Part shown: positions 53,371-61,523 of the stretch, one piece after another
Position numbering within the stretch: position 1 is the first letter of the stretch
Layout: each line of letters starts with the position of its first letter
Assembly: GCA_020634335.1 (NCBI GenBank)
Contig: JACKBY010000002.1
Coordinates: 227,722-291,721, forward strand
Reading direction: 5' to 3'
Length of the DNA: 64,000 nt
Source: Promineifilum sp.
GTDB taxonomy: Bacteria; Chloroflexota; Anaerolineae; Promineifilales; Promineifilaceae
Translations under genes and position numbers: made by a program
Notes under the pieces: generated by a model
Databases searched by the model: none
What the model was told of the DNA's origin: nothing
The model's input: only the letters and a program-made list of their open reading frames with translations

Positions 53371-54402
53371 TTAGGGGGCCGGGATGACCTCGATCTCGAA
53401 CAGCGACGGCCACAGCTTGCCGGTGACGAAAATGCGGCCGGTCTCGCTGTCGAAGGCGAGGCCGTTTAGCACGTCCACCGGTTGGGTGAGGGTGCTTGTG
53501 TCCAGCAGACCGGTCAGGTCGATGTAGCCCAGCACGTCGCCCGTCTCCGGGGAGATGCGGGCGATGAGATCGGTTAGCCAGATGTGGGCCCAGATTTCGC
53601 CGTTGATGAATTCCAGTTCGTTCAGCCGGTTCAGCGGGCCTTCGTTATCACGCACGGTTATTTGACCGGTTTCCTGCAAGGTTTCCGGGTCCCAGAAGCG
53701 AATCGTGGCCGTGCCGTCGCTGACGATGAGCCGCGTTCCGTCCTGTGTGATGCCCCACCCTTCATGAGGATAAGTAAACGTCTGCAGGGGCTCAAACGTA
53801 TCACGGTCGTAAACGAAACCGGTCTGATCTTGCCACGTCAGTTGGTATATCTTGTCGCCCAGGAGCGTGATACCTTCGCCGAAGTATTGGGCATCGAGAG
53901 GCCGCGAGCGCAGCACCGCGCCCGTCGCCAGCGCGACCTCCCGCAACGTGGATTCGCCCCAGCGCCCCGTGCCCTCATACAGCTCGCCGTCGACGAAGAT
54001 TAGGCCCTGGGTGAAGGCGGCGGGGTCGTGGGGATAGGTGTTGATAATCCGGTAGGTGTAGGTGGGGGGCGGGGTGGGTGTCGGTGTGGCCGGTTCTGTT
54101 GGCGTCGGCGCGGGCGTGTCGGGCGCGGTGACGACGACCGCGGCATAGGCCACTTCGGTAGCCGCGGCATCAGTCGCAACGGTGTCCGGCGCGGCGGCGG
54201 AGGCCGCGGGCGTGGCATCCGTTTCACTTGCCGTGGCGTCGGCGGCCTGGGCGTCGGGCGGCTGCGTCGTGGCGGAGGTCTCGGCGGGCAAGGCGGCCGT
54301 CGGCGCGAGCGTGGCGGTGGCTAACGGTCGACCATCACAAGCGGTCAGTAAGCAAGTGCACAGAGCGATGAGGAGAAGGAAAGGGACGGAAAAATATTTC
54401 AT
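53371..54402 (-). CDS. Glutaminyl-peptide cyclotransferase (glutamine cyclotransferase) lipoprotein
   Basis: This is a 343-residue lipoprotein with lipobox LLTAC near residue 22, then an Ala/Thr/Pro-rich tether of about 90 residues ending TPTPTPPPTYTYRI. The catalytic beta-propeller matches plant/bacterial-type glutamine cyclotransferase: NTYPHDPAAFTQGLIF, LYEGTGRWGESTLREV, YFGEGITLLGDKIYQLTWQDQTGFVYD, EGWGITQDGTRLIVSDGTATIRFWD and LNELEFINGEIWAHIWLTDLIARI. It converts N-terminal Gln of exported peptides to pyroglutamate. I use ATG 54402; an in-frame ATG four codons earlier is possible. Confidence 0.9.
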   Translation of the reverse strand: MKYFSVPFLLLIALCTCLLTACDGRPLATATLAPTAALPAETSATTQPPDAQAADATASETDATPAASAAAPDTVATDAAATEVAYAAVVVTAPDTPAPTPTEPATPTPTPPPTYTYRIINTYPHDPAAFTQGLIFVDGELYEGTGRWGESTLREVALATGAVLRSRPLDAQYFGEGITLLGDKIYQLTWQDQTGFVYDRDTFEPLQTFTYPHEGWGITQDGTRLIVSDGTATIRFWDPETLQETGQITVRDNEGPLNRLNELEFINGEIWAHIWLTDLIARISPETGDVLGYIDLTGLLDTSTLTQPVDVLNGLAFDSETGRIFVTGKLWPSLFEIEVIPAP

Positions 54403-54495
54403 AATGATTCTCAAACGATTGAGCCCGGAAGAGGGCGGATCAACCGGTCGATTGTGCCGCCACCCGTCGAGCAGCGCAACACATCGTGGGAATTA

Positions 54496-55215
54496 TTAAG
54501 CCTGGGCCTTAACCTCGGCTGGCTCGGAAAGTTGAATGAGGTAACAGATGTGGCCGTCGTCAATCCAGTCGATCTGCCAGAGGCCTGGACCGAAGGTGCG
54601 CCGGACGCCGCGCAGCAACATCTGCAACCGGCGCGCGAACGGCGGCCGTTCGGCGTCGGGTTGCCGGCCGCGGCCGAGGCGAGGGAGCGCCGGCGCAAGG
54701 GTAAGGGCCTCGGCGCCGCGATGAAGGGTAATCGCGTCATGGGTTGGGCTGTGACCCGTGAGGGCGGTGCCCGCATGCTCGACGGCTACCATATCCATCA
54801 CCAGCACGTCGGCGCGAACGCCGGGCGCGGGCCGGGTGGCCCCAGTCCAGATGCCGGTGAGCGCCATTGTGGTGGCGATGGCGTCGTTCAGATCGACGTT
54901 TAACCGGGCAGGGACAGACACGGCCGGTGGGGTAAACGCGGCCCTCAAGGCCACGGGCCGGGCGAAACGGGGAAGGCGAACGCTGAGAAAAAGGGTGTTG
55001 TGCAGCAGTTCCGGATCGGGTGCGATCAGGCGGCCGTCATAGCTTTCGACCAGCCCTTTCTCTATAAACCGGCGCAACAATTCGTCGGTCAGGACCGCGC
55101 CCGCAGGCACGGGTAGGCCGGCGTGCGCGGCCTGGTCGAGTAACAGTCCTTTTGGGCCGATGCGACGCCGGCGCGTCCGGCCGGAACCTAGCCAGATAAA
55201 CAGTGGAGATGCCAT
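54496..55215 (-). CDS. Orphan PEP-synthase/PPDK N-terminal-like protein
   Basis: This is a 239-residue protein. Its start FIWLGSGRTRRRRIGPKGLLLDQAAHAGLPVPAGAVLTDELLRRFIEKG resembles the first nucleotide-grasp segment of PEP synthase/pyruvate phosphate dikinase (GGKGANLARLAAAGLPVPPGFVLT in the family). The middle VLVMDMVAVEHAG also recalls the ATP-grasp strand VQRMV. The swivelling His domain and PEP-binding domain are absent, and there is no neighbour supplying them. It may be a degenerate ATP-grasp with binding function, or a decayed fragment under selection. No operon partner is evident. Confidence is high that it is coding, moderate for the homology. Confidence 0.65.
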   Translation of the reverse strand: MASPLFIWLGSGRTRRRRIGPKGLLLDQAAHAGLPVPAGAVLTDELLRRFIEKGLVESYDGRLIAPDPELLHNTLFLSVRLPRFARPVALRAAFTPPAVSVPARLNVDLNDAIATTMALTGIWTGATRPAPGVRADVLVMDMVAVEHAGTALTGHSPTHDAITLHRGAEALTLAPALPRLGRGRQPDAERPPFARRLQMLLRGVRRTFGPGLWQIDWIDDGHICYLIQLSEPAEVKAQA

Positions 55216-55736
55216 GGGCGATTATTCTATAGCATCCTGCGTTGTCCGGCGCGTCCTGGCCGGCCGCCATCGGCAGGGCGCGAATCCCAAAATTGGACTG
55301 GAAGCGAACACCATTATGTGTTAAACTCCCGTTAGAATATTTGTGTCTGCTCGTTCAGGGAGCTTGATTGACTCGAATGTTGCTCTCTCCCTTGGCTCGC
55401 CTATGAGCGGTGGCGACAGACGAACTAATGGGCGCTCCATCAGCGCCATGACGAGCGGTTTTATCGCTATTAGCATTGTGCATGACTTGCAGCGAAGGTT
55501 TAATTCCCCGTATCGAGCATTGCGTCGGACAGACCGACGCCGTACGGCAAAGCGCCCTCGTCTCTACGTCCCTCCCTGTTTACCGCACATTTTGTCGCCT
55601 GCGTGGAAGTTTTGGTTTCCGGCCGATCACTTATCATACCCGAATCCATTACCCGGAATAGGCCATCAGCCTGATTTTGGCGCTGATGACCACCTGACCG
55701 ATTGTCATTATTTCTGACGAAAGGAGATTACCGAGA
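55216..55736. other. 520-bp region without a supported gene
   Basis: An open frame at 55343-55717 has unconvincing composition (no conserved motif, many Arg/Pro/Ser, no ribosome site) and the region is less GC-rich than the genes around it. I see no tRNA, hairpin terminator or clear promoter, although one for the small gene at 55737 should lie here. Confidence 0.4.
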
Positions 55737-55925
55737 ATGTCTAAGAAGAAGGTCGTGTTGACGGAAGATCAGAGAAAGCGAAACGCGGAAATTCTGGCCC
55801 GCCTGGAAGAAGAACGCAGTCGCCTGGTCGAGGAGACGCGCGCCCTGCAGCTGCAGGAGCGCCGACGCCCGGGTCGGAAACGCAAGAAAAAGACGATGGA
55901 TGAGTTGATGGTCGCTGCGGACTGA
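55737..55925 (+). CDS. Small basic coiled-coil protein
   Basis: This is a 62-residue protein rich in Lys, Arg and Glu: MSKKKVVLTEDQRKRNAEIL, a heptad-like helix RLEEERSRLVEETRALQLQ, then the basic tail RRRPGRKRKKKTMDELM. It has a clear AAGGAG at 55721-55726 and its own strong terminator at 55966-56003, so it is a genuine independent unit. The basic tail suggests nucleic-acid or ribosome contact, but no family is recognised. Confidence 0.75.
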   Translation: MSKKKVVLTEDQRKRNAEILARLEEERSRLVEETRALQLQERRRPGRKRKKKTMDELMVAAD

Positions 55926-55965
55926 GCCTACCGACGCCGGCGACCATAACAGGGCGATTCCAAAG

Positions 55966-56003
55966 ACACCCGTGCAGCCAGAAGGATGCACGGGTGTTTT
56001 TTT
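55966..56003 (+). terminator. Rho-independent terminator of the small basic protein gene
   Basis: An 11-bp perfect stem ACACCCGTGCA/TGCACGGGTGT with a 10-nt loop is followed by seven T residues. Confidence 0.92.
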
Positions 56004-56161
56004 GGTGTATTCCGTAACCAATGGACTAGAGTGGGGTTACTACGAGTGGATCAATTAAATTTTGCTGTGGAGTTTGATTGGAAGAATTATTGGGGTAAGC
56101 TTTATTGCCAACGAATTATCGAACCCCGTTTGATTTATAGTTGTAGTATGGAGGTTTACAA

Positions 56162-56422
56162 ATGATTGGTTTACTCGGTTGGCTTATTGGTGGTGGTATT
56201 ATCGGCTGGATCGCCAGTATGATCACTGGGCGCAATGCGCAACAGGGTTTGATCGGCAATATCCTGGCCGGCATCATCGGCGCGTTCGTCGGTGGGGCGA
56301 TTTATGGCGCTCTCTTCGGCAACGGCATCAGCTTTGAGTGGAATCTGACCAGCTTCATCGTAGCCCTCATTGGTGCGGTCATCGTCCTGGCCATCTGGAA
56401 CTTCATCAGCCGCCGCGCCTAA
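56162..56422 (+). CDS. GlsB/YeaQ/YmgE-family stress-response membrane protein
   Basis: This is an 86-residue, very hydrophobic protein with three Gly-rich transmembrane helices: GLLGWLIGGGIIGWIASMITG, GLIGNILAGIIGAFVGGAIYG and FIVALIGAVIVLAIW. The order and the charged turn (GRNAQQG) are those of the GlsB/YeaQ (transglycosylase-associated) family, which is induced by general stress in several bacteria. GGAGG precedes the ATG by 7 nt. Its precise role is unknown. Confidence 0.92.
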   Translation: MIGLLGWLIGGGIIGWIASMITGRNAQQGLIGNILAGIIGAFVGGAIYGALFGNGISFEWNLTSFIVALIGAVIVLAIWNFISRRA

Positions 56423-56470
56423 TCTGTCGCCGCGCTGACTTGTTTTAGTTTCGCTAGATCGTTGGCAATG

Positions 56471-56504
56471 AAAAAGCCCCGCCGGTTAGCCGGTGGGGCT
56501 TTTT
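56471..56504. terminator. Bidirectional rho-independent terminator
   Basis: AAAAAGCCCCGCCGG, a 4-nt turn and its complement ending in TTTTT lie between the convergent GlsB-type and dienelactone-hydrolase genes. Both strands have a T-tract after the stem. Confidence 0.92.
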
Positions 56505-56526
56505 GTTTGGCGCGGGGGCGCGCCCG

Positions 56527-57213
56527 TTACGTCAGGTTTTCCCGGAAGTGGGCCACGATGCGCCGCCAGGCATCTTCGGCCGCCTCCGGGTGATAGGCTG
56601 GTCGCTGGTCGTTCATGAATGCGTGTTGCGCGCCGGGGTAGATGATTGTTTCCTGGGATACTCCGGCGGCGTCCATGAGGGCCGCGCGGTGCTGGGCGAC
56701 CCGGGGCGACACCCCTTGGTCCAGCTCACCGTAGATTGCCAGAATAGGGGCCCTAATGCCGGCCGCCTCTTCGGGCGTCATCTCCGGCCCGCCGCCGTAA
56801 CAGGGGACCGCCGCGCCGATCCCTTCCAGCTTGGCCGCGCCATGCCAGGCCAGCCCTCCGCCCATGCAGAAGCCGACGAGGCCGATTTTCTTGGGTGAGA
56901 CAGTGGCGATATTGCTCAGGTAATCGACGGCCGCCTGGATGACGCGAAGCGCCGCGGGGTATTGCAAACCCATCGCCAGCTTGCGAGCGTCATCCGGTTC
57001 GCGCGCTGTCTCGCCATAATAGAGGTCAGGCGCAAGAGCGGCAAATCCCTCGCTGGCGAAGCGGTCGGCGATGTCGCGGATGTTGTCATTCAGCCCCCAC
57101 CACTCCTGGATGACGACCACACCCGGCCAAGGGCCACTGCCCGATGGAACCGCCAGATAGCCGCGAGTCTGGCGGCCGTCGGCGAAAAGCTCGATGTCTG
57201 GTCGGCGTGTCAT
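56527..57213 (-). CDS. Dienelactone hydrolase family protein
   Basis: This 228-residue alpha/beta hydrolase has the family's cysteine nucleophile in KIGLVGFCMGGGLAW (GFCMGG), acid in AIYGELDQGV and histidine in YPGAQHAFMN. The N-terminal GVVVIQEWWGLNDNIRDIADRFA is also diagnostic. The family hydrolyses dienelactone in chlorocatechol breakdown, but many members act on other esters or lactones. It lies 157 nt after the photolyase gene on the same strand, with no partner genes of an aromatic pathway nearby. Confidence 0.92.
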   Translation of the reverse strand: MTRRPDIELFADGRQTRGYLAVPSGSGPWPGVVVIQEWWGLNDNIRDIADRFASEGFAALAPDLYYGETAREPDDARKLAMGLQYPAALRVIQAAVDYLSNIATVSPKKIGLVGFCMGGGLAWHGAAKLEGIGAAVPCYGGGPEMTPEEAAGIRAPILAIYGELDQGVSPRVAQHRAALMDAAGVSQETIIYPGAQHAFMNDQRPAYHPEAAEDAWRRIVAHFRENLT

Positions 57214-57370
57214 GTATTGGCCTCCGTTGGGATCAACTAGTTGATAGTGGGGACATGCTAACCATACTTTGCCGGTTGGTCAATAGCGCCCGCGGGGTTT
57301 TTCAGTAATCGGCCGCTCTCTGCGGGGTCGCTTTGTTAACCGGTTGCGCGGCGCGGGTCGACCAACCTGA

Positions 57371-58768
57371 TCAGGGGCGATAAGCGGCCAGTGTTCGCTC
57401 GCGGGCCGTGGCGTGATCAAGGATGGGTTGAGGGTAGTCGCGGCCGAGAAGGCAGCCCAGTGCCTGCTGGGCCTGCTGTTTCAAGCGCCATGGTTCGTGG
57501 ATGGCCGGTGAGGGCATAGCGGCCAGTTCGGGCACCCAGCGTCGTATGTATGCGCCTTCCGGATCGAAATTGTGGCTTTGTGTCACGGGGTTGAAGATGC
57601 GAAAGTAGGGCGCAGCGTCGGTGCCCGTGCCGGCCGTCCACTGCCAACCGCCGTTGTTGGCCGCCGGGTCGCCGTCGATGAGTTGATTCATGAACCATCG
57701 TTCGCCCCAACGCCAATCGATCAGCAAGTCCTTGACCAGGAAGGAGGCCACGATCATGCGCGCCCGATTGGGCATCCAGCCCGTTTGCCTTAATTGTCTC
57801 ATGGCTGCGTCGACGACCGGATAGCCGGTTTGGCCGTTGCACCAGGCGTCGAATTCGGCCGGATCGTTGCGCCAGGGGATGTCGCGCAGCGTCTCGCGGA
57901 AGCTCGTGTGTCGCACGTGGGGAAAGTGGTACAAGATGTGGATATAGAAATCGCGCCAGATCAGCTCGTTCAGCCAGGTCGAGAGTCCCTTTGCCCGGGC
58001 CCCATCGCGCGCTTCCGCCTGAGCATTTTGGGCGGCGACGGCCGCGGCGCGCGCCGACACCATGCCGAAGCGCAAGTAGGGCGACAGACGTGATGTGCCG
58101 TCCAGGTCCAGACGATTGCGTTTGTCGTCATAATCGGCCGCGGGTTCGGCCAGAAATTGCTCCAGACGACGCCGGGCCGCGGCCTCGCCGGGCCGGGACA
58201 GGACATCCATGGTGGCCGTCCTCTCATCCAGTACAGGTATACTTTCGACGTCCCCCGGATCGGGGAGGCGGGCGGGTACCGGTCGCAAGTCGCCCAGTTG
58301 CAGCGGCCCCAGACCCAACCACGCGCGGCTAAACGGAGTGAAAACCGTGTAGGGCGTGCCGTCCTGCTTCATTACCAGGCCTGGGGGCCGAATGGCGCTG
58401 CTGCCGACAAGGCTCAGGGGCAATTCAGCCGCTACCTGGGCATCACGCCGCCGGGCATAGGGAGAGTAATCCTCTTCGGCAAAGATGATCGAGGCTCCGG
58501 TTTCGGCCGATAGGCGGAATAATTCCTCAACTGGCCGGCCGCGACGCAGGATCAGCCGGCTGCCTAGTGCCCGCAAATCGGCATCGAGGGCGCGCAGCCC
58601 GGCGAACAGGAAGGCATTCCGTTTGTCCGACGACATGGGGCCGCTCAACGGCACCGGATCGAGAATGAACACGGGGACGACGCGCCGGGCCTGGCTTATC
58701 GCGGCGGACAGGGCTTCGTTATCGGCCAGTCGCAAATCGCGACGAATCCACCAGATAGCCGTGGTCAC
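57371..58768 (-). CDS. phrB: Deoxyribodipyrimidine photolyase
   Basis: This 465-residue photolyase/cryptochrome-family protein has the N-terminal antenna domain WWIRRDLRLADNEALS and FAD-domain blocks TSRLSPYLRFGMVSAR, WLNELIWRDFYIHILYHFPHV, GYPVVDAAMRQLRQTGWMPNRARMIVASFLVKDLLIDWRWGERWFM and GGWQWTAGTGTDAAPYFRIFNP. These features fit class I CPD photolyase, which repairs UV dimers using light. Its ATG overlaps the TGA of the epimerase gene by 4 nt. It is downstream of a B12-type photoreceptor regulator in one probable operon, so light induction is likely. Confidence 0.94.
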   Translation of the reverse strand: MTTAIWWIRRDLRLADNEALSAAISQARRVVPVFILDPVPLSGPMSSDKRNAFLFAGLRALDADLRALGSRLILRRGRPVEELFRLSAETGASIIFAEEDYSPYARRRDAQVAAELPLSLVGSSAIRPPGLVMKQDGTPYTVFTPFSRAWLGLGPLQLGDLRPVPARLPDPGDVESIPVLDERTATMDVLSRPGEAAARRRLEQFLAEPAADYDDKRNRLDLDGTSRLSPYLRFGMVSARAAAVAAQNAQAEARDGARAKGLSTWLNELIWRDFYIHILYHFPHVRHTSFRETLRDIPWRNDPAEFDAWCNGQTGYPVVDAAMRQLRQTGWMPNRARMIVASFLVKDLLIDWRWGERWFMNQLIDGDPAANNGGWQWTAGTGTDAAPYFRIFNPVTQSHNFDPEGAYIRRWVPELAAMPSPAIHEPWRLKQQAQQALGCLLGRDYPQPILDHATARERTLAAYRP

Positions 58769-59694
58769 TCGTTTAGCAGGTCGATCAGGGCTGCTTCCAA
58801 CGCCGGAAAGCGGAATTCGAAGCCGAGGGCCTGTAGCTTCTTAACGCTGACCGGCCGGCCTTCCAGGACCAGCGCGGCTACCTCTCCCAGAAGCAACTTC
58901 AGCGCGAATTCGGGAACGGGTAAAATGGAAGGACGGCCCATCACGCGGCCCAGGGTGCGGGTGAATTCCTCGTTGGTCACCGGGTTGGGCGAGGCCACAT
59001 TATAAACGCCGTGGGCCGCTTCGTTGTCCGTCAGGAAGCGAATGGCTCGGACCGCATCTTCGGCGTGGATCCAGGAAAACCACTGTTTGCCGCTGCCCAG
59101 GCGGCCGCCGGCGAACAGTTTGAATTGCAGCACCGAAGCGGGCAGGGGGCCGGTTTCCAGGCTGAGCAGCGGCGCTGTGCGGGCCACGACGCGTCGCACC
59201 CCCAGCGCTTCGACGGCGGCTGTGGGCGGCTCCCAGTAGTCGGCCACCACGCCGGCCAAAAATTGTGAGCCTGGCTCATCCTCTTCAGTCACCGACTTGT
59301 CGCCATGCGGATAATAGTCGATGCCCGACATCTGGAAGACGACCTGGGGCTTGACCGCGGCCGACTCCACCGCCGCCATGACGGCTTGACCAGCCTGAAG
59401 ACGACTCTCCCGGATGACCTTCTTTCGTTCATCCGACCAGGTGCCGGGAAGGGGGATGACTGTGGAACCGCCGATAATTTCGCCGGCCAGATTGATGAGG
59501 GCAAAAGCCCCATCAGCCAGGTGGCCCCATCCGGCGCTCGTGGCCGCGTCCCACTTGACGCCCTGGGCGCCGGCCGGGAATTGATGCTGGGCCGGATTGC
59601 GGCTCAGGACGACGACTTCGTGGCCGTCGGCCACCAGACTTTCAGTCAGGCGGCGACCGATGGTGCCGGATCCGCCGGTGATAATGTAGCGCAT
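58765..59694 (-). CDS. TIGR01777-family epimerase (YfcH-type extended SDR)
   Basis: This is a 309-residue extended SDR with TGGSGTIGRRLTESLVADGHEVVVLSRNP, ALINLAGEIIGG and the C-terminal LLGEVAALVLEGRPVSVKKLQALGFEFRFP typical of TIGR01777/YfcH proteins. The usual active-site Tyr-x3-Lys is replaced by a YYPHGDKSVTEED context, as in the family. No substrate is known. It lies between the CarH-like regulator (9-nt gap) and the photolyase (4-nt overlap), so it is probably light-induced. Confidence 0.92.
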   Translation of the reverse strand: MRYIITGGSGTIGRRLTESLVADGHEVVVLSRNPAQHQFPAGAQGVKWDAATSAGWGHLADGAFALINLAGEIIGGSTVIPLPGTWSDERKKVIRESRLQAGQAVMAAVESAAVKPQVVFQMSGIDYYPHGDKSVTEEDEPGSQFLAGVVADYWEPPTAAVEALGVRRVVARTAPLLSLETGPLPASVLQFKLFAGGRLGSGKQWFSWIHAEDAVRAIRFLTDNEAAHGVYNVASPNPVTNEEFTRTLGRVMGRPSILPVPEFALKLLLGEVAALVLEGRPVSVKKLQALGFEFRFPALEAALIDLLNE

Positions 59695-59703
59695 GGTAAT
59701 TTC

Positions 59704-61062
59704 CTATTGCCGATTGGCGATGTCTTGGCTGAACGTTTTTTCGCAGGCCCCGACGACATCCGCCAGCCATTGGATGATGAGTTGGCCGGGCGGGCGATCC
59801 AGATGGCGCAGGGCGGCCTCATGATAGGTTTTGAGGAAGTGACAGAGCACCTGGGAGGACAGATTATGATTGAGCAGCATGCCCTCGATCCATATGAGGT
59901 TAGAGCCGATGTAATGGAGATCACCCAGCTTGAGGGCGGACAAGATGTTGCGGGTCAAATAGTGGGTGACGTCGTTGCCGCCGCTGAAGCCGTTACTTGT
60001 CGCGCCGAAGTTTTGCCACACTTCCATTTCGATGATCCCGGAGCGTTCACGAAAATAGGCCCAGGCCTCGCGGTAAACTTCAGACACGGGTTCGTAGTCG
60101 GGGGCAGGCGGCGGCGACTGGATCAATCGTTCGATGACGAAGGGTACTTTGTCGAGCGCCTCGCCCAGGAAATAGCCGGGAATACGGCGGGTCAGTTCGG
60201 GCACGGCATTGAAGACATAGCCGCCATAGGCCAAAGGGACGTCAATGTCACGCACGTAATGAGCTACATCGAGCAGGGTGGCTGCCGTGTCCAGCAGTTG
60301 GGCCGAGAAGACCACCAGGTTGGGTCGGGTTGTTTCGATGGTCGACTGAAAACGGTTGATGGGCACGTCGGCCCCCAGATAGATAACATCCCAGCCCCGC
60401 CGCCGCAGCAGGTAGGTCACGAGCAACGGACTGAATGTGTGGGTGTCGCCCGGCGCACAGCCGACGATGAGCCGGCCCGAACGGGTGGGGGCGGGCGAAG
60501 CGGAGAGGAGCGAATTCAACCTTCGCACGGCCAGAGCGGACGCAAAGTGTTCCTGCTGCACGGTTACCACGCCCTCGTACCAGCCGGAACCGATTTCGGC
60601 CAATGCTCTCTGCAGTAGCTCGAAGCAAACAATTTCAGGCGCATAATAGGAGAAAGCCTGATTGAGTACCAGTTCGGCCTTGCGCTCATCGAAGCTCGTG
60701 CAAGCCTCGATCCAGGCCCGGCGCAACTCAACGATTGTGTTATCCGACTCTATCGTCGGGTAGGCTAATGGTACTTCTTCCGCGTGCCCCAGCGGTGTCA
60801 CTTGTAACGGATCGCGTCCTTCGCTTTTCAGACTGCGCCACAGGCTGACGGCGCGACTGATACTCAGGCCCTCTTCCTGGCGGGCCAGGAGCCATTTGAG
60901 GGTGTTAATATCTTGCTGTGAGTAGAGCCGATGGCCGCCGCTGGTGCGGTTGGGTTCGGGCAGGCTGTAGCGCCGCTCCCAGGCCCGCAGTGTATCGGGC
61001 TTTAGTCCCGTTTCCTGGACGACTGCTTTTAGGTTGTAGGCGGGCGTTTCATCATTCGTCAT
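59704..61062 (-). CDS. CarH/LitR-like MerR-family B12 photoreceptor regulator
   Basis: This is a 452-residue protein counted from ATG 61062 (MTNDETPAYNL); a longer start at 61137 is possible. Residues about 8-75 are a MerR winged helix (LKAVVQETGLKPDTLRAWERRY...SGGHRLYSQQDINTLKWL). A helical bundle follows with the CarH/LitR signature W161-x9-E171-H172, then a B12-binding Rossmann domain with D206-T-H208 and LLRRRGWDVIYLGADVP. In CarH, adenosylcobalamin holds a DNA-binding tetramer in the dark and light breaks it. The usual D-x-H-x-x-G is DTHTFS here. About 150 extra C-terminal residues (after about 300) follow the B12 domain. It is the first gene of an operon with epimerase and photolyase. 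Confidence 0.9.
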   Translation of the reverse strand: MTNDETPAYNLKAVVQETGLKPDTLRAWERRYSLPEPNRTSGGHRLYSQQDINTLKWLLARQEEGLSISRAVSLWRSLKSEGRDPLQVTPLGHAEEVPLAYPTIESDNTIVELRRAWIEACTSFDERKAELVLNQAFSYYAPEIVCFELLQRALAEIGSGWYEGVVTVQQEHFASALAVRRLNSLLSASPAPTRSGRLIVGCAPGDTHTFSPLLVTYLLRRRGWDVIYLGADVPINRFQSTIETTRPNLVVFSAQLLDTAATLLDVAHYVRDIDVPLAYGGYVFNAVPELTRRIPGYFLGEALDKVPFVIERLIQSPPPAPDYEPVSEVYREAWAYFRERSGIIEMEVWQNFGATSNGFSGGNDVTHYLTRNILSALKLGDLHYIGSNLIWIEGMLLNHNLSSQVLCHFLKTYHEAALRHLDRPPGQLIIQWLADVVGACEKTFSQDIANRQ

Positions 61063-61228
61063 AAGGGTTCTCGATTGAGTTAATTTTTTATTATCAGGCA
61101 CACGCTGGTGACGGTTTACTATCAATTGCTCGCCCATGTCCCTGCGTGCCGGAGGCCATTGCCTTGTTCCTTGGGGGGTGATTCCATACTCAAAAGCAAA
61201 CGGGATGATGATTAAGCAACTTCAGCTG

Positions 61229-61257
61229 ATATTACGAATTTGTCTATAAATTGTCAA
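61229..61257 (-). promoter_or_regulatory. Promoter of the carH-like/epimerase/photolyase operon
   Basis: On the minus strand there is a perfect TTGACA (61257-61252), a spacer of exactly 17 bp, and TAATAT (61234-61229). Transcription would start near 61222, upstream of both possible start codons. Confidence 0.75.
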
Positions 61258-61415
61258 GGTATTATAGGCGGTGGATTGGCGACAACGGGTGGCGTGAAAT
61301 ACTTTCATCAGGCACGGCCAAGATGGGCCGAAAACATTATGTAATCATAATCCCGTTACAAAAAGTGTTACAAACATTACACACCGATCGGCATATTCAT
61401 GTGGTCTTAACGTGA

Positions 61416-61447
61416 GTGTAAACTGCTTTACACTTGGTCTGTATAAT
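61416..61447 (+). promoter_or_regulatory. Palindromic operator GTGTAAA-N4-TTTACAC with TATAAT
   Basis: A perfect 7-bp dyad (61416-61433) is followed after 8 bp by TATAAT (61442-61447), upstream of the secreted-protein gene at 61524. Further TTACA units occur at 61356-61380 (GTTACAAAAAGTGTTACAAA, then CATTACAC). T-TACA-type sequences resemble those reported for CarH-like repressors, so this shared intergenic region may be the regulator's target. Confidence 0.55.
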
Positions 61448-61523
61448 TTTACCTAAATTGACTGCCTCTAGACCCCTACACTGAGGGTAAGTAGTAGGTC
61501 GTATAGGGTTTAGAGGTAGTAAA

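Noticed and set aside
55343..55717. 124-codon plus-strand frame
   Set aside because: Composition is non-protein-like, no Shine-Dalgarno sequence or motif is seen, and it lies in a low-GC intergenic region.
61427..61447. TTTACA plus TATAAT as a standard promoter
   Set aside because: The spacing is only 9 bp; the TTTACA is better explained as half of the GTGTAAA/TTTACAC dyad.
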